Origin: Pelodera strongyloides
Lineage: Eukaryota; Nematoda; Chromadorea; Rhabditida; Rhabditidae
Assembly (NCBI GenBank): GCA_036852015.1
Contig: JAANDG010000128.1
Span: 235,742-299,741, forward strand
DNA length: 64,000 nt
Reading direction: 5' to 3'
Part shown: positions 1 to 10,159 of the stretch, in pieces
How positions within the stretch are numbered: position 1 is the stretch's first letter
Layout of the letters: every line of letters starts with the position of its first letter
Program-made: the position numbers and the translations under genes
The notes under the pieces: generated by a model
Seen by the model: the letters and a program-made list of their open reading frames with translations, nothing else
Told to the model about the DNA's origin: nothing
Database searches by the model: none

Positions 1-400
1 GGGATTGGTATTCTCATCCCGTCTCTGTGAGTATGAATAGTGAATGTGTCTGGTCGCCAGTGCTGATTCCAGTGCGGCGACCAGTTTCTTCGCCGGCTAG
101 AAATAACCTCTGGTCGGCTATATGTATATTCTTCGAGAAGTACGCATGAATATGCGGTAAAGAATAGGGCGGTCGGGCTCTAATTGCGTATGATAGGTCA
201 GTAGGTAGTCAGTGAACCTCTTTTTGTGAATAAGAGTGCTTCGCCCGCTCGATTGTACTTGCAAGTCAAATAGCGGTGTTTGCAGTATGAGAATCGAGAC
301 GCAAGTGATCCGAGTTTGGTGTAATCTCTATCGTCCGAGTTTGGTTGGTATGGGACATGCAACTAATATCTATGCTTACTTAGTCGAGCCCTCGATGGTA
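1..400 (+). repeat. Dispersed repeat R1 (second copy at 41183-41590)
   Basis: Starts at the window edge with gggattggtattctcatcc and is matched over about 400 bp, in the same orientation, by 41183-41590. The right copy carries an extra ~60 bp GC-rich insertion near its 3' end. Both copies contain a short inverted pair around ctggtcgcc/ggcgaccag. No convincing coding frame is shared. The left boundary is not visible because the window begins inside or at the repeat. It may be part of a solo LTR or a transposon end; class not determined. Confidence 0.7.
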
Positions 401-871
401 ACTTCCCGAATTCGAGCCTAACTCACCTACACAAATTCACGCACCTGAGCCCGTTGCTCTCGTATACAGTTTGTAGAAAGTTATACCTTTGTTTTAAATT
501 CTTTTCCCAATAAGCGTAAACGAAAATTTGGTATTTTCTGTGCATACACGGTGTTTAGATGCCGCGTTGTACATTAATTTCGATACTGCACACAGATATG
601 TCCACACAATTGAGTAGGTAAAATATACATCAAATGGGGTCAAATGTTCATGATTCTTTCCAAATGACTTCGGCTTATACCTTTCATAGTTGTGATATTA
701 AAAAATCGTTTTCCTTTTAGAGATAAAATGTGCCAAATTTTTATCACAAAATAGCATGGCATAAAAATGCATAATCGCTTTTATAGTTTAAAATTGTGTT
801 AAGTAACAGTACATTGTTCTACTTTAGACAGCCCTATATTTTGCATTGTTTGGCAATACTTCGCGTTAATA
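401..871. other. Gene-less AT-rich stretch
   Basis: No splice-bounded open frame, RNA gene or recognisable repeat boundary was seen here. Short open frames have no matched copy elsewhere and look like chance. Confidence 0.4.
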
Positions 872-2075
872 GTTTTCTCGTCCCTAGCGAACGCTTTTCT
901 GTCCGCAACGCATCGCAGTGGACCACCTTGGACCACACACGGCGCGCTATTTCCCGCCCCTTTCCCCCTTCCGGCGCTGTCTAGACAGAAGAGTGGGCAG
1001 CCCCGCAGCGGACTGTTGTCTGCCTGTTCGAGCAGGTGTATTGCGTCATAATTCGTCATAAGCGGCTTTCTTTCGTGTATTCTCGATAAACTTTCTGCAT
1101 TTTTTTTCTTTCTCTCTTTATTATTTTATGTTGCCACTCCTCTGACCAAATATTAGTCCCCATTTTATGCCGAGTTGAATTTGCATGTGTTGTATTTTTT
1201 CAGTAGTTTCCGCTCTCACGTGAAAAGAAATTGTTTTCTTTTCGGTTTTGTAGTTGTTTGCATTTTTTTAATTTAGTTTGTGTACACCATCCACAATTCA
1301 TACCCAATGCACGTAGCAAATAGCGTAATATTGCAAATATTGCATAGCGTAATATTGCAATATTCCAGCTTACTTTTTGTATGAAGGCCGTGAAGCTATT
1401 GCATAACTACCCGAAAACGCTGCCGCTCCAGTTAAATTCCATCTTTCTAGTACATTAAAATTTTCTTACAGTTTTCAAACCGTCAATTAGCTTTCAACAC
1501 CCCATCTTGTTTCTCTACTTTCTGTCTTCTGTTTCTGACTGTAGTGACCTGTTCTCATAAACGTGGTGTGCTAATTCGCCTTTTCAAGCTTAAACAATAA
1601 ACTCGCACAAGCAAACACTGTCGGTTCTTATGTTAATAATAAAGTTTATTGATTACAAGCAAAGTTAATAATAAGGTTTATTGATTACAAGCATGTCGTT
1701 CCGTAATGTTTACTTATAAAAGTATATTTTAAATAACATTAATCAAAATATAGCAAGTATTTTGTAGTTTGTTCGCACTTTTTTTTGGTAAGAATCGTTT
1801 CACATGCGGTGCATTATTCGTTCTCATAAGTTATGTTTAGAAGACCGCAGGTGTGGCGCGAGCCGAACAGCGCTGAGGAAGGTGGAGGCCCGGTTTGCCG
1901 CGGAGCCAACAGGAGCCATCATGGTTAGTTGGTTCACTTATATTATATTAGGTTTTTATAAATATTTAAGCTGTTAGACAGTATATTACTTTTACGGCAA
2001 ATGTCAGCTGTCATGTTCAAAGCATATCATTTTTGTCTTTCTCTCTATCATTCCACTAAATCGTTCGTCCTCTAT
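872..2075 (+). repeat. Dispersed repeat R2 (copy at 30567-31670; partial copy 40247-40425)
   Basis: About 1.2 kb beginning gttttctcgtccctagcg and running to the CT-rich tract near 2040-2075. It is matched collinearly by 30567-31670, apart from a ~100 bp difference at 1620-1720, where this copy has two tandem ~32-bp units containing gtttattgattacaagc. The first 180 bp recur again at 40247-40425. The GC-rich head (ccccttccggcg...gcagccccgcagcgga) is the best conserved part. The repeat includes the exon-like block at 1841-1923, so it is a segmental copy of genic DNA rather than a simple transposon. Confidence 0.75.
1841..1923 (+). CDS. Exon-like block, hypothetical (family copy 1)
   Basis: An 83-bp GC-rich block bounded by an acceptor (atgtttag) and a donor (ATG|gttagt). 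Read with two leading bases it is open and encodes DRRCGASRTALRKVEARF followed by AAEPTGAIM. The same block, with the same acceptor and donor, recurs at 31416-31523, where a palindromic insertion disrupts it. The paired splice signals and the GC jump against AT-rich flanks are the reason to call it coding. No domain is recognised and neighbouring exons of the same transcript were not linked. Confidence 0.4.
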
Positions 2076-2077
2076 AA

Positions 2078-2215
2078 AATAACGTATCTCTGTCTTTGTG
2101 GCGTAGTCTATCTCTGTTATTCATATTCCTACTAGAACTTATATATTTTTGTACAAAATCCTCTAAAATGCCTTTATTTAAACATTATTTCGACTGCATT
2201 CCAAGTCATATCTCG
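2078..2215. repeat. Inverted copy of 36470-36606
   Basis: About 140 bp around the ataacgtatctc...ctctaaaatgcc sequence is found reverse-complemented at 36470-36606 with scattered substitutions. The long-looking open frame across 2096-2512 runs through this repeat into the adjacent MITE, so it is not a gene. Confidence 0.6.
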
Positions 2216-2468
2216 ACAATATTTGGTCGATTTGTAGACATAGTGGAAGGAATGAAAAAAGACATGTTCTTTGCGCTTAACATTTATGTGCTTATAAATA
2301 TCCTCGTACGAATTTATTACTATGTTCTCACATTTTTCCCAGTAAGCTTTGCTCAAATGCTCAACTTTGTCATTATTTTTGTGATTCTAATGTTCTCCGT
2401 AGGACGCTGTCTTTTGAATACCTGCCCGGTTCGGACCCTAAACGTCTTTTGTAACGCATCACCCTTAA

Positions 2469-2888
2469 AGGAAGACGCGGTCACCGTTTTGACCCTTATG
2501 TATACTTTGTGATTTTATTAACTGCACAGTATGAAAAACATAGTGTTGGAAAAAATCCGACGAACAACGAAAATCATTGATTAAAAAAGTTGCGTCCGAT
2601 CCAAGGTCCACAGCTAGCCATAGAAAACCAAATGTTATAATACCCGCGAGGTATTTGATCGATTAATTAGTGGAATAACGTTCGTCGAGTCATTATCAGC
2701 AAGGCCGTATGCTGTACAATTACTAGGGTTACGGTGCGTATTGGTTCAAGGACAAAATTTTTCGTCATCATTTTTCTCGCTGTTGCCGCATTTCTTGCAA
2801 AACATTTTCCCAAAACTACGCGTTATAAATTATGAAGATAATAAAAACACAATCTATGCAGAAGGGCCAAAACGGTGACCGCGTCGCT
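2469..2888. mobile_element. MITE with TTAA ends (420 bp), non-autonomous DNA transposon
   Basis: The ends are imperfect terminal inverted repeats containing gacgcggtcaccgttttg on the left and its reverse complement on the right, each flanked by TTAA (2465-2468 and 2889-2892). About 120 bp from the left end recurs in reverse orientation at about 45160-45267, also next to a TTAA. There is no transposase frame. TTAA target duplication is the signature of piggyBac-like elements; the family assignment is inference. Confidence 0.65.
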
Positions 2889-2969
2889 TTAAAAGAACTG
2901 GCCCATCAAAATAAACATCTATTTAGCATGATTTTATAATTTGTATAAAGCATCGGGATAAACATGTAT

Positions 2970-3325
2970 TTAGCATGATTTTATAATTTGTATTATAATA
3001 TATGTACACTAAATTCGGCTAGACTTTATCCCGTTCCCGTTGAAATTTCGGATAACTATTCGGATAACTACACCGTAGGCGCAAAACAATTGCACCTTAT
3101 TTCCCTGCCGCGTGTCCCGGGGGAATATGGCTGTATAGACAGATACTCCCCTGGGACACAGTAAGAGCAGTTACCCTCTGGTCACACGGTAAAGAAATAA
3201 GGGTGCAATTGTTTTGCGCGTACGTATAGTTTTCTGAATATCGAACCCAAAAAATTTCAGCGGGATAAAGACTATTAGTGTGCATATATAATAATAAATC
3301 CCATTTATACAAATTATAAAAAAAT
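2970..3325. mobile_element. Foldback MITE
   Basis: Long imperfect inverted repeat. The left arm reads ttataatttgtat ... gtacactaa ... gactttatcccg ... gcgcaaaacaattgcacctt, and the right arm carries the reverse complement of each in order (aagggtgcaattgttttgcgcg ... cgggataaagac ... ttagtgtgc ... atacaaattataa). A GC-richer unique middle lies at about 3105-3180. The apparent 71-aa minus-strand frame (3097-3312) lies wholly in the fold and is not called. Confidence 0.65.
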
Positions 3326-4642
3326 GCGAGGAATTTGCATGCCCTGCATCTTGAATCTTGCTATTTGCCGAGATCTGCGTACATAAGTTGAAATTTGCTC
3401 CATTGCCACTGACGGGTACGCCAGGGGGTCATTTAACGCGTTTACTATGGAAGAGATGAACTTTGAAATTCATTTTCCTTTAACTTGGAAACTTTTGACA
3501 TATTTTGTTGTTGTTTCCTTAATGGGGAACACTCATTCTATTAATACAGCTTAACTTCAAAAAAGGCCTACGTGTTTCCTTTAACTGAAAAACTCAAGCC
3601 CCTGCGCACAGTTTCTTCAAAAACAAAATTAACAAAAAATATAGTCACTTGATTTTGGACGTTTTGTTCTTTAATTTAGTTCTTCACTTACATGCAAATT
3701 ACAGCTAGTTATGGTCGACAGTACGACAGTAGGTCATTTGTAATTAAAATAGGCTTTGTTTTTCTCGTAGGTACTGGACGTTGTACGATTCAAGTCCTAG
3801 GCTTAAATGGCACAGGTTCCACTGAAAGGATTAGGAGAATTACTAATGATGTGGATTTTCTGACATTTTTCACACGTTCCTTTGCGCATTTATGATTTGT
3901 GCTTCGTTTCTAGCCAAATATAGCAGCCGTTTTCTCTCATTATTATTTCTTTAATCCTATTTGGTCAGTTTGGTGCCACCGGTTACGTGCAATTAGTAGT
4001 TCTGTGACATATTTTCTTGGAAATCAGGCATTTTTGTACAATGCTATTTCGTTGTATCTCTGTTCCCGTTCTGTATTTTCTTCGAAGTGAAGTTAATTTG
4101 CTTAAGAAATTTCAGAGAATAGCATTTCGGTGTCCGCTTCAAATCCTTTTGTGCGTTTCAAACTTGTAATCTGTGTAATTAAGCCTTGTGGGAATTTTCA
4201 CTTGATCATGTCTCGGAATTGAATATTATCGATGTTTTCATGTGGTTCCATTCTGCTGCATAGCGCTCATAATTGGAAATATGCCTTTTTGAGGCCTTCA
4301 GGCTTACGTTGGGCCATCGGCGTGTTTTTGGTTGCCGAATTAATTCGCTCCATTCGGGTTGATAGGGTCGTTGGATTGTTCAAGAATGCATGCGATTGCC
4401 AAGTTCGTAGTTTTCACCGGATGTTGAAAATTGGTCCAACGCATCACTTGACCGTTATTTGCGCCAGTATCACCTGTGAACGTTGGGATCTTTATCTCCA
4501 CCAATCCTCTGTCTAGTTTCTGTCTAGCAGGTAGGAGATTTTCGGATAGTGAAATGTTAGTTGTTTTCTCTTTGCTCTCCTTTTAAGTAGAACTTTGCGA
4601 ACCTAAGTGGATTGTCGTGTTAACTACTCACTGAGAACCGAT
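3326..4642. other. Unassigned AT-rich stretch
   Basis: Nothing here could be tied to a gene, RNA or repeat elsewhere in the window. A 94-codon plus frame at 4232-4516 has no splice-matched neighbours and no copy, so it is not called. Confidence 0.4.
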
Positions 4643-5106
4643 GAGTTGCGCGCCGTGCCATTTCGGGACACAAAAATGCGCACCGCAAAGGAATGAGACC
4701 TCGCCGAGTACAAATGGGGTGCAAAATGCGCGCCGGTTCGGTGCGGGAAACACTTTTCTTGGTTCAGCGCGCAAGATGCGCCCCGCACCATTTCCGCACC
4801 TTTTCGGCATGTGTTTGAAAGCGTTCGGAAGATCTGCCGTAACTGCGGTTGTTTTTCCTATATTTTTCCCCAAGCGCAGGTCTCACATGTGTTGTGTCGT
4901 CGAGTGGTCTAAGGCGCTGTCTTGAGAAAGCATCTAGCAAGACTGCAGTTTCGAATCCAACACGCTGCTTTCTTTTTACAGGTGCTACTTTTATCGCACC
5001 GTTTCCACCCCTTTTCGGCGTCAAAACGGCAACCAGAGACCGTGAAAAAAATCCGCGCGCTATTCTTTTGCGGGAAACACCCCCAAACTGTTGCCGCGCT
5101 CAACTC
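4643..5106. mobile_element. TIR element with GAGTTGCGCGCC ends (copy 1)
   Basis: Begins gagttgcgcgccg and ends with the imperfect reverse complement (ccgcgctcaactc). The inside is unusually GC-rich at both ends and contains a tRNA-like sequence (4889-4963). A reverse-oriented relative at about 24180-24680 has the same outer sequence (ccgatgagttgcgcgcc) and a series of ~30-bp units. A third partial end lies at 23995-24112. No transposase was seen. Confidence 0.55.
4889..4963 (+). tRNA. tRNA-like sequence / tRNA-derived repeat (Leu/Ser-type D arm)
   Basis: Contains an internal-promoter A-box-like stretch gtcgagtggtctaaggcgc, characteristic of long-variable-arm tRNAs (Leu/Ser), and a B-box-like gtttcgaatcc with one extra T. 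The outer six bases gtgttg pair with caacac at the 3' end. The anticodon and T stems do not pair well, so this is a tRNA-derived repeat or pseudogene rather than a functional tRNA. It lies inside the GAGTTGCGCGCC element. Confidence 0.45.
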
Positions 5107-5420
5107 TTGAGTTTCGTTGCTGTGTGTGAGAGAGGAACTTCTTTGCTTCAAGCTTTCTTCTACTGATGCTGCTACTTGAGAAACTTTCTTTTTGTTACTT
5201 TCTCTGATAGTATCCCCATCCAGCAACTCATTCAGACTGCTGTCTCTGCCTTCTGGCTTTCCAAGAATTTCTCCTTCATCTCTATTCTTTGAACTCTTCT
5301 TTTATTTCCTCTTCCGTTACTTTGTCACAGCTATCTGTATCCCAGTTTTCAATCTTATTTTTGTGTGTTTCAATTGCATCAATGTTTTTTTCGTCAATGT
5401 TATATTTTTATCTCTTGGAA
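5107..5420 (-). pseudogene. Decayed Lys/Glu/Ser-rich coding remnant
   Basis: Two adjacent minus-strand frames read like protein despite poor nucleotide complexity. The upstream one (about 5420 to 5290) gives NIDAIETHKNKIENWDTD and then VTEEEIKEEFKE before a stop. One base out of frame, the second (about 5290 to 5107) continues with GEILGKPEGRDSSLNELLDG, then a charged/serine stretch ending NETQE. The change of frame at ~5290 suggests a single indel in a formerly continuous disordered, highly charged segment. The plus-strand 114-aa hydrophobic frame on the other strand is its shadow. Family unknown. Confidence 0.35.
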
Positions 5421-5700
5421 TTCTTTATGTTTCTTTTCTAGATAAGATTCTGCGTCCGGAATTAGTGAGTATTTTTTTTTGCTTTATTGCGGTATATAGA
5501 AATGTTGCGTTTCAATTGGGAAGTATTGTTTTCTAAAATCTAGGAGATAATTCCTCATTCTTTTCGACTGCTGGTGCACTTTAGCCGGCAAGAAAATCGT
5601 ATTATATAAAGGAGAAGAGTTTACTTTTTTGTTTATGTGAACGTAACGAAATCTTTTCATAAAGAAAATTTTCTATTGGCAAAAAGCATACAAGATCTTT

Positions 5701-5783
5701 GCCGCTGGCGAGATTCGAACCCACAGCACCGCACAACGTCTCGATTCATAGTCCAACGCTCTACCTGTTGAGCTTTACTAGCT
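5701..5783 (-). tRNA. tRNA-like sequence on the minus strand (pseudo-tRNA or SINE head)
   Basis: On the minus strand it reads an A-box-like agctcaacaggtagagcg (D stem gctc/gagc intact) and a perfect B-box-type gggttcgaatc. The anticodon-loop position reads ctatgaa, but the 3' half of the anticodon stem does not pair, and the acceptor arms match only partly. Either an intron-containing or a degenerate tRNA; a tRNA-derived repeat is most likely. Confidence 0.45.
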
Positions 5784-5973
5784 TATCACAAAGTTAATCC
5801 GCTGCCCTGCATACAGCACCTTCAATGTCAAATTTGCATGGTAACATTAGTGTGGAGATCCAAACTGATTATTATACGTTTCCACAATCAGAGACGTGTG
5901 AATGTGTGGGAGGAGAAAGATACGAGAGTTAACTTTTTACATTGTAACAATTCTTTTTTAAATAGGGAAACAA

Positions 5974-6022
5974 TCGGCCGAAGGCCGACTCCTCCACTCG
6001 GAGAAGAGCCCGTGGGGCTCTT
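5974..6022. other. Three abutting perfect hairpins (possible structured RNA)
   Basis: Three perfect stem-loops follow one another with no spacer: tcggcc-gaa-ggccga (5974-5988), ctcc-tccactc-ggag (5989-6003) and aagagccc-gtg-gggctctt (6004-6022). The stems are 6, 4 and 8 bp. Such back-to-back stems in a GC island inside AT-rich DNA suggest a folded RNA or a structured terminator, but no known RNA family was recognised. Confidence 0.35.
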
Positions 6023-6450
6023 TGAACGGCTGGTAGCATTATATGCAAAGAGAGTTAAAAACGGGTTTTGCGATTAGAGAGCGATTTCTTCCTCTTTGCC
6101 TATAGCGCTATTTTCCTACCGGCTACGGTACACCAGCTGTCGAACAGAAAGGAGCTTCTGATAAAGTTTCTCCAATATTAGCAAATTACGGACTCTGGGA
6201 TCCTAGCTTTGGAACCTTTTTGTACTGTTTGTGTTTTTTATGGGGGTGAACAATACATACCAAAAAAAGTACGGGGCAATTTGAATTTACCCCATACCTT
6301 TAAAGAACGGATGCTGAATAAAATAAAGTGCCGTATGCTTTTAACACCACCCATAAAAATCAAACGTGAACGCGGCGTGCTTAACAGTAAAATACAAGTA
6401 CCTTTGTTTTGCAGTACAAAGTACACAGGCGGTTGAAACGCATTATTTTC

Positions 6451-6552
6451 GGCAACGTATTAGCCCGGTTGAGCCCGGGTAACTGGCAACATATTAGCCC
6501 GGTTGAGCCCGGGTACCTGGCAACATATTAGCCCGGTTGAGCCCGGGTACCT
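6451..6552. repeat. Minisatellite, 34 bp x 3
   Basis: Three head-to-tail copies of a 34-bp unit (core ttagcccggttgagcccggg) start at 6451, 6485 and 6519 with only one or two substitutions. Confidence 0.85.
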
Positions 6553-6930
6553 GCATGGCAGGCTTTTTGGCTGCGTTTTAGTATCTACCAGTGCCACCAA
6601 AAACCAGCGGAAATTACGGTGTCTTATTTCCCCGAATTGATTTATTAATTATCTCCTTGAAATTGTATTGTTGTGCCTTGTTATGCATGTTTTGGTGATT
6701 ATTTACCATGCTCTATAAAACGAAAGGAAACGAACTCTTGCTCCTGGTGAGCCTCCTATTTTAAATTGCCTATTTTTTGTTTACTAAGACACTCTTTGGA
6801 AAGTTATATGTGCGGATAGAAAGATAAAAAGGAAAAAAAGGAAAAGTCTAATGTATGCCAGCTTTGACAATAGTAAGCAGTAGATAGTTTCGGTCGACGG
6901 TCGAACGCACAACAATTGTGTACATATTTA

Positions 6931-7193
6931 CCAGCCGGTGGTGTAGTGGTTAGCGCTGCTACTCACCACACACACGACCGGGGTTCAATTCCCGCGGCTG
7001 GTTGCACCGACCGGGTGGTAAAAACGGTACCAGGTGAAAACTTGGGAAGGTTTCTTGGATCAGGGCTGGCCACCCATTCCGTAATCAAAGATGGCCTATT
7101 CTCTGGAGCACACTTCTTCGGTAGACCAGAGCGGACTGCAGGGACCCCTTCGGGGCACTGAAGAACAGTCCGAGCTTTAACCTTTAACCTTTT
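6931..7193 (+). mobile_element. tRNA-derived SINE (copy 1)
   Basis: The head is a cloverleaf-like 71-nt sequence: ccagccg at the 5' end pairs with cggctgg at the 3' end, with an A box ggtgtagtggttagcgc and a B box gggttcaattcc. A unique body (cttgggaaggtttcttggatc...) follows, then a tail of aacctttaaccttttt. This head-body-tail order is the standard SINE layout. The anticodon region resembles Val-type tRNAs but is degenerate. The 81-aa frame through it is a shadow. Confidence 0.8.
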
Positions 7194-7406
7194 TTATTGT
7201 TACCCACCGACTGGTTATCGTTTGAGCTTGAATCTCGAGTCAACAATAGTTAGCGTGAACATGTTGGGTTGTTACTTATGATGTTTACGATTGTGCCTTC
7301 GGGTGTTGACTGAAGTGAGATCCGCCGGAACCATGGCTCAGATGTCTCACAATCAGGTGGACACCAGAGTGGTGATGATTTACTACCGGTGATTCAGGTA
7401 AAATTC

Positions 7407-9217
7407 ATGGTCGCCCAGATCGACGAAACCGGTGATGTCGTGAAACAAGCGAGGGAGAATGGACCGCGATGCCTCAGTGTAAGTTGCATCCAAGGTTTGA
7501 TAGGACTGCTTTTCTAGAATTAGACCGGACAGGGAGCACAGACATTTGTTTGAGCATTTCTTACCGTAAAAGTTACGTGGAAAGAACGTGTGACTAACGT
7601 GATAAAGCGAAGAAAGTTCTCAATTATGTGGCTGGTTCAGCATACATACTTAAGAATGCTTGGTCAGATAGTCGTTTCCAAATCCGATACCTCGACTTTT
7701 CTCGATTAGGAACAATTGTTTTTGATCACTGAAGAACTCCATGTGACTGAACCTCTTTTTTATATATTTATCTTTGCTTACATTTACATGAAAAACAGGT
7801 AATGAAATAAGAGTTGTTTTATTTAGAGCATACATCGGGGTCATGTATAGCTGTACGACAGGGCTTCCCACTCCGCTATACTGCAGACAGCGCGGGCACT
7901 CGATCCTGCTGCGCGGCGCGGGCACTCGATCTGCCGCGCAGCGCGGGCACTCGATCCTGCCGCGAGCACGGACACTCAATCAGTAAAGGTAGGCCAAATA
8001 TTTCTGTTTTCCTTTTAAAAGCGTTGTTTGTCAGGCAAACTAATATTCGTGAAAAAACATTGTCAGGCAAATTTATATTCGTGTTTATCGAAAATTTGTC
8101 CCGAATTCGAATTATTGCAATTTTGTCTGCCCATGAAATATGTTGTTCGTCGTTTTCTCCTGTAGTTGACACCACGTATACATATGATATCCGTTATAAT
8201 ACAAACTACAAAGTTCTTCCTAGCATGCCACCTTTGTTTAGGTTAGCTAGCAGTCACCCAAAAAGCAGGCATTTCTTTTTTTACTCTATTATCCGTCTTT
8301 TGTTCCTGCTATGGCCTTAGATTTTATTTATCAATATTATCCAGAAGTACTACGTTAATATACATAATATGTTCTCTGTTCATATATGATTATCGGCCTT
8401 CCACTGTTAGCTTACGATCAAATATATAAGGCATGGCCGTTAAGTCGAAAAACCGTCCGGTTTTCGAAACGCGTAGTGGATAACTGAAATATATAAGGAA
8501 TGGATAAGGCCGTCAAGGTGTTTGGACTCTGTACCTTAGTACCTTTTTAATCCTATTACAAAAACTTTTGTTTTAGCGCTTTGAGGAGCGCACGAATTTG
8601 CTGAAGACGACACCATCGCTAAGCTCGGAGCAGCAGCAGTTTATGGACGAGCAAATTAAACGGTCGGTTGTCATTTTTTTATCGAGTCCCAGTTATTTAT
8701 GGGGGTTTCCAAGTACCCTGTCAATACTACCGCATTTATGCACGAAATTTGCATATATAATATGAAAAATTAAAAAAATATTTTCATGTGGTTGGTGGTT
8801 CCAAAATACTGTAAATTTCGCCATACTTGGAAACCCCATAACCTAGAAGAGTGATAGTAATTTTAGTTTAATAGGCGGAACTAGGTTTCATGCAAATACA
8901 TAAGTTGCAAACTATACTTATGTTCTGTATTCTGTAACCCCGTATGGTTTATTTGTGATTTTGTGCATGATTTCGTTTGATTTCTTTTTGGGTATCAAAC
9001 TATACTGGTTAGTATTCGAAGAGTTTACCTGCCTAGTCTTGAAAGGGTTTTGATGTTTAAGAAATTAAAGCTAGATAACTAATCATTAAATCATTCAAGG
9101 ATCCTCGAAGAGAAAGCTCCCATAATACGTGAGGGCAAATCCGAGCAGTACCACGTATCTTGTGAAGTGCGGGAAAAGCTGGGGCATATCTTGAAGGAAA
9201 TGTCGATGGCAGGCTAG
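7407..9217 (+). CDS. Small three-exon gene, hypothetical 91-aa protein (left copy, open)
   Basis: Exons 7407-7478, 8577-8662 and 9100-9217. The ATG lies just after a possible acceptor (attcag). Exon 1 ends CTCAGT|gtaagt. Exon 2 is preceded by ttgttttag and ends CG|gtcggt. Exon 3 is preceded by attcaag and ends at TAG 9215-9217. Lengths 72, 86 and 118 give an uninterrupted 91-aa frame: MVAQIDETGDVVKQAREN..., RFEERTNLLKTTPS...QQQFMDEQIKR, ILEEKAPIIREG...HILKEMSMAG. The product is helical and charged, with no signal peptide or membrane segment. Intron 2 contains a 148-bp MITE. An upstream ATG at 7333 (MAQMS...) runs into TGA here, but stays open in the right copy as far as the same acceptor region. 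No family was recognised. Confidence 0.5.
8695..8842. mobile_element. MITE, family ATGGGGTTTCCAAGTA (copy in intron 2, left unit)
   Basis: Terminal inverted repeats read ttatggg(g)tttccaagta and tacttggaaaccccataa, about 148 bp apart, with an AT-rich middle containing gcatatataatatgaaa. Relatives lie at 11377-11526 and 47209-47368. A gcaagtatgcc variant spans 25929-30566 and is split by the LINE. Confidence 0.75.
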
Positions 9218-9399
9218 TTTATTTACTCGTGATCATAGCATAAAGGTTGTGTACGAGAGTGTAAAAGTGGCGCTGTTTCCCATAACGAAGTACGATGCCC
9301 CACTCCTGCCCCGGGCAGACAAAGCATTCTCTTTAGAGTACATTGGTAGCTTCTATCTCTAATGCACGCTTGACTTCATCATTGAAGATCATTTGCATC

Positions 9400-9592
9400 A
9401 CTACTTTTGAACTACGATGAAGTTTGCACGTCGACTTATCCTTGACGTCATAGATTCTGAAACAGAAGCGAATTGAACTGTCCAAGTTGTATGCCCAGTT
9501 CACCTCCCCCATTGAAGTCAATTCGCTTCTGCTGCAGAATTTATGACGTCAAATAGAAGTCGACGTGCAAATTTCATCGTAGAGCTAAAGTA
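9400..9592. repeat. Foldback element, ~75-bp arms (copy 1)
   Basis: The left arm actactttt...ctacgatgaagtttgcacgt...gacgtcata...cagaagcgaatt is mirrored by aattcgcttctg...atgacgtc...acgtgcaaatttcatcgtag...aaagtaat. The spacer is about 40 bp. The 62-aa minus-strand frame (9333-9521) is produced by the fold and is not a gene. A lone left arm recurs at 16549-16625. Confidence 0.75.
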
Positions 9593-9690
9593 ATGATGAA
9601 AAGCGAATCTCCAGCAAACAGCTTTGACAATAGTAAGCAGTAGATAGTTTCGGTCGACGGTCGAACGCACAACAATTGTGTACATATTTA

Positions 9691-9955
9691 CCAGCCGGTG
9701 GTGTAGTGGCTAGCGCTGCTACTCACCACACACACGACCGGGGTTCAATTCCCGCGGCTGGTTGCACCGTCCGGGTGGTAAAAACGGTACCAGGTGAAAA
9801 CTTGGGAAGGTTTCTTGGATCAGGGCTGGCCACCCATTCCGTAATCAAAGATGGCCTATTCTCTGTAGCACACTTCTTCGGTAGACCAGAGCGGACTGCA
9901 GGGACCCCTTCGGGGCACTGAAGAACAGTCCGAGCTTTAACCTTTAACCTTTTTA
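9691..9955 (+). mobile_element. tRNA-derived SINE (copy 2)
   Basis: Near-identical to 6931-7193. It was carried along by the tandem duplication rather than inserted independently, since its flanks are also duplicated. Differences are single bases (for example agtggt to agtggc in the A box). Confidence 0.8.
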
Positions 9956-10159
9956 TTGTTACCCACCGACTGGTTATCGTTTGAGCTTGAATCTCGAGTC
10001 AACAATAGTTAGCGTGAACATGTTGGGTTGTTACTTATGATGTTTACGATTGTGCCTTCGGGTGTTGAATGAAGTGAGATCCGCCGGAAACATGGCTCAG
10101 ATGTCTCAGGTGGACGCCAGAGTGGTGATGATTCACTACCGGTGTTTCAGGTAAAATTC

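Larger units (their letters stand above)
6861..9620 (+). repeat. Tandem segmental duplication, left unit (2.76 kb)
   Basis: The sequence beginning gctttgacaatagtaagc at 6861 starts again at 9621, and the two units stay collinear with small indels to 12309. Each unit holds, in order, a tRNA-derived SINE, a small three-exon gene, a MITE in its second intron and a foldback element. The junction at 9620/9621 falls in the loop of a hairpin that is intact at 12284-12333. Confidence 0.9.

Noticed and set aside
2096..2512. 138-aa open frame with hydrophobic stretches resembling a membrane protein
   Set aside because: It spans an inverted dispersed repeat and the left end of a TTAA MITE in AT-rich DNA. 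No splice context and no copy keeps the frame.
5192..5536. 114-aa very hydrophobic plus-strand frame
   Set aside because: It is the complement of an A-rich, charged minus-strand remnant. T-rich codons make it look like membrane segments.
7814..8320. 168-aa frame in the tandem unit
   Set aside because: The corresponding frame is broken in the right unit. It crosses gcgcgggcactcgatc tandem repeats and intron sequence of the three-exon gene.
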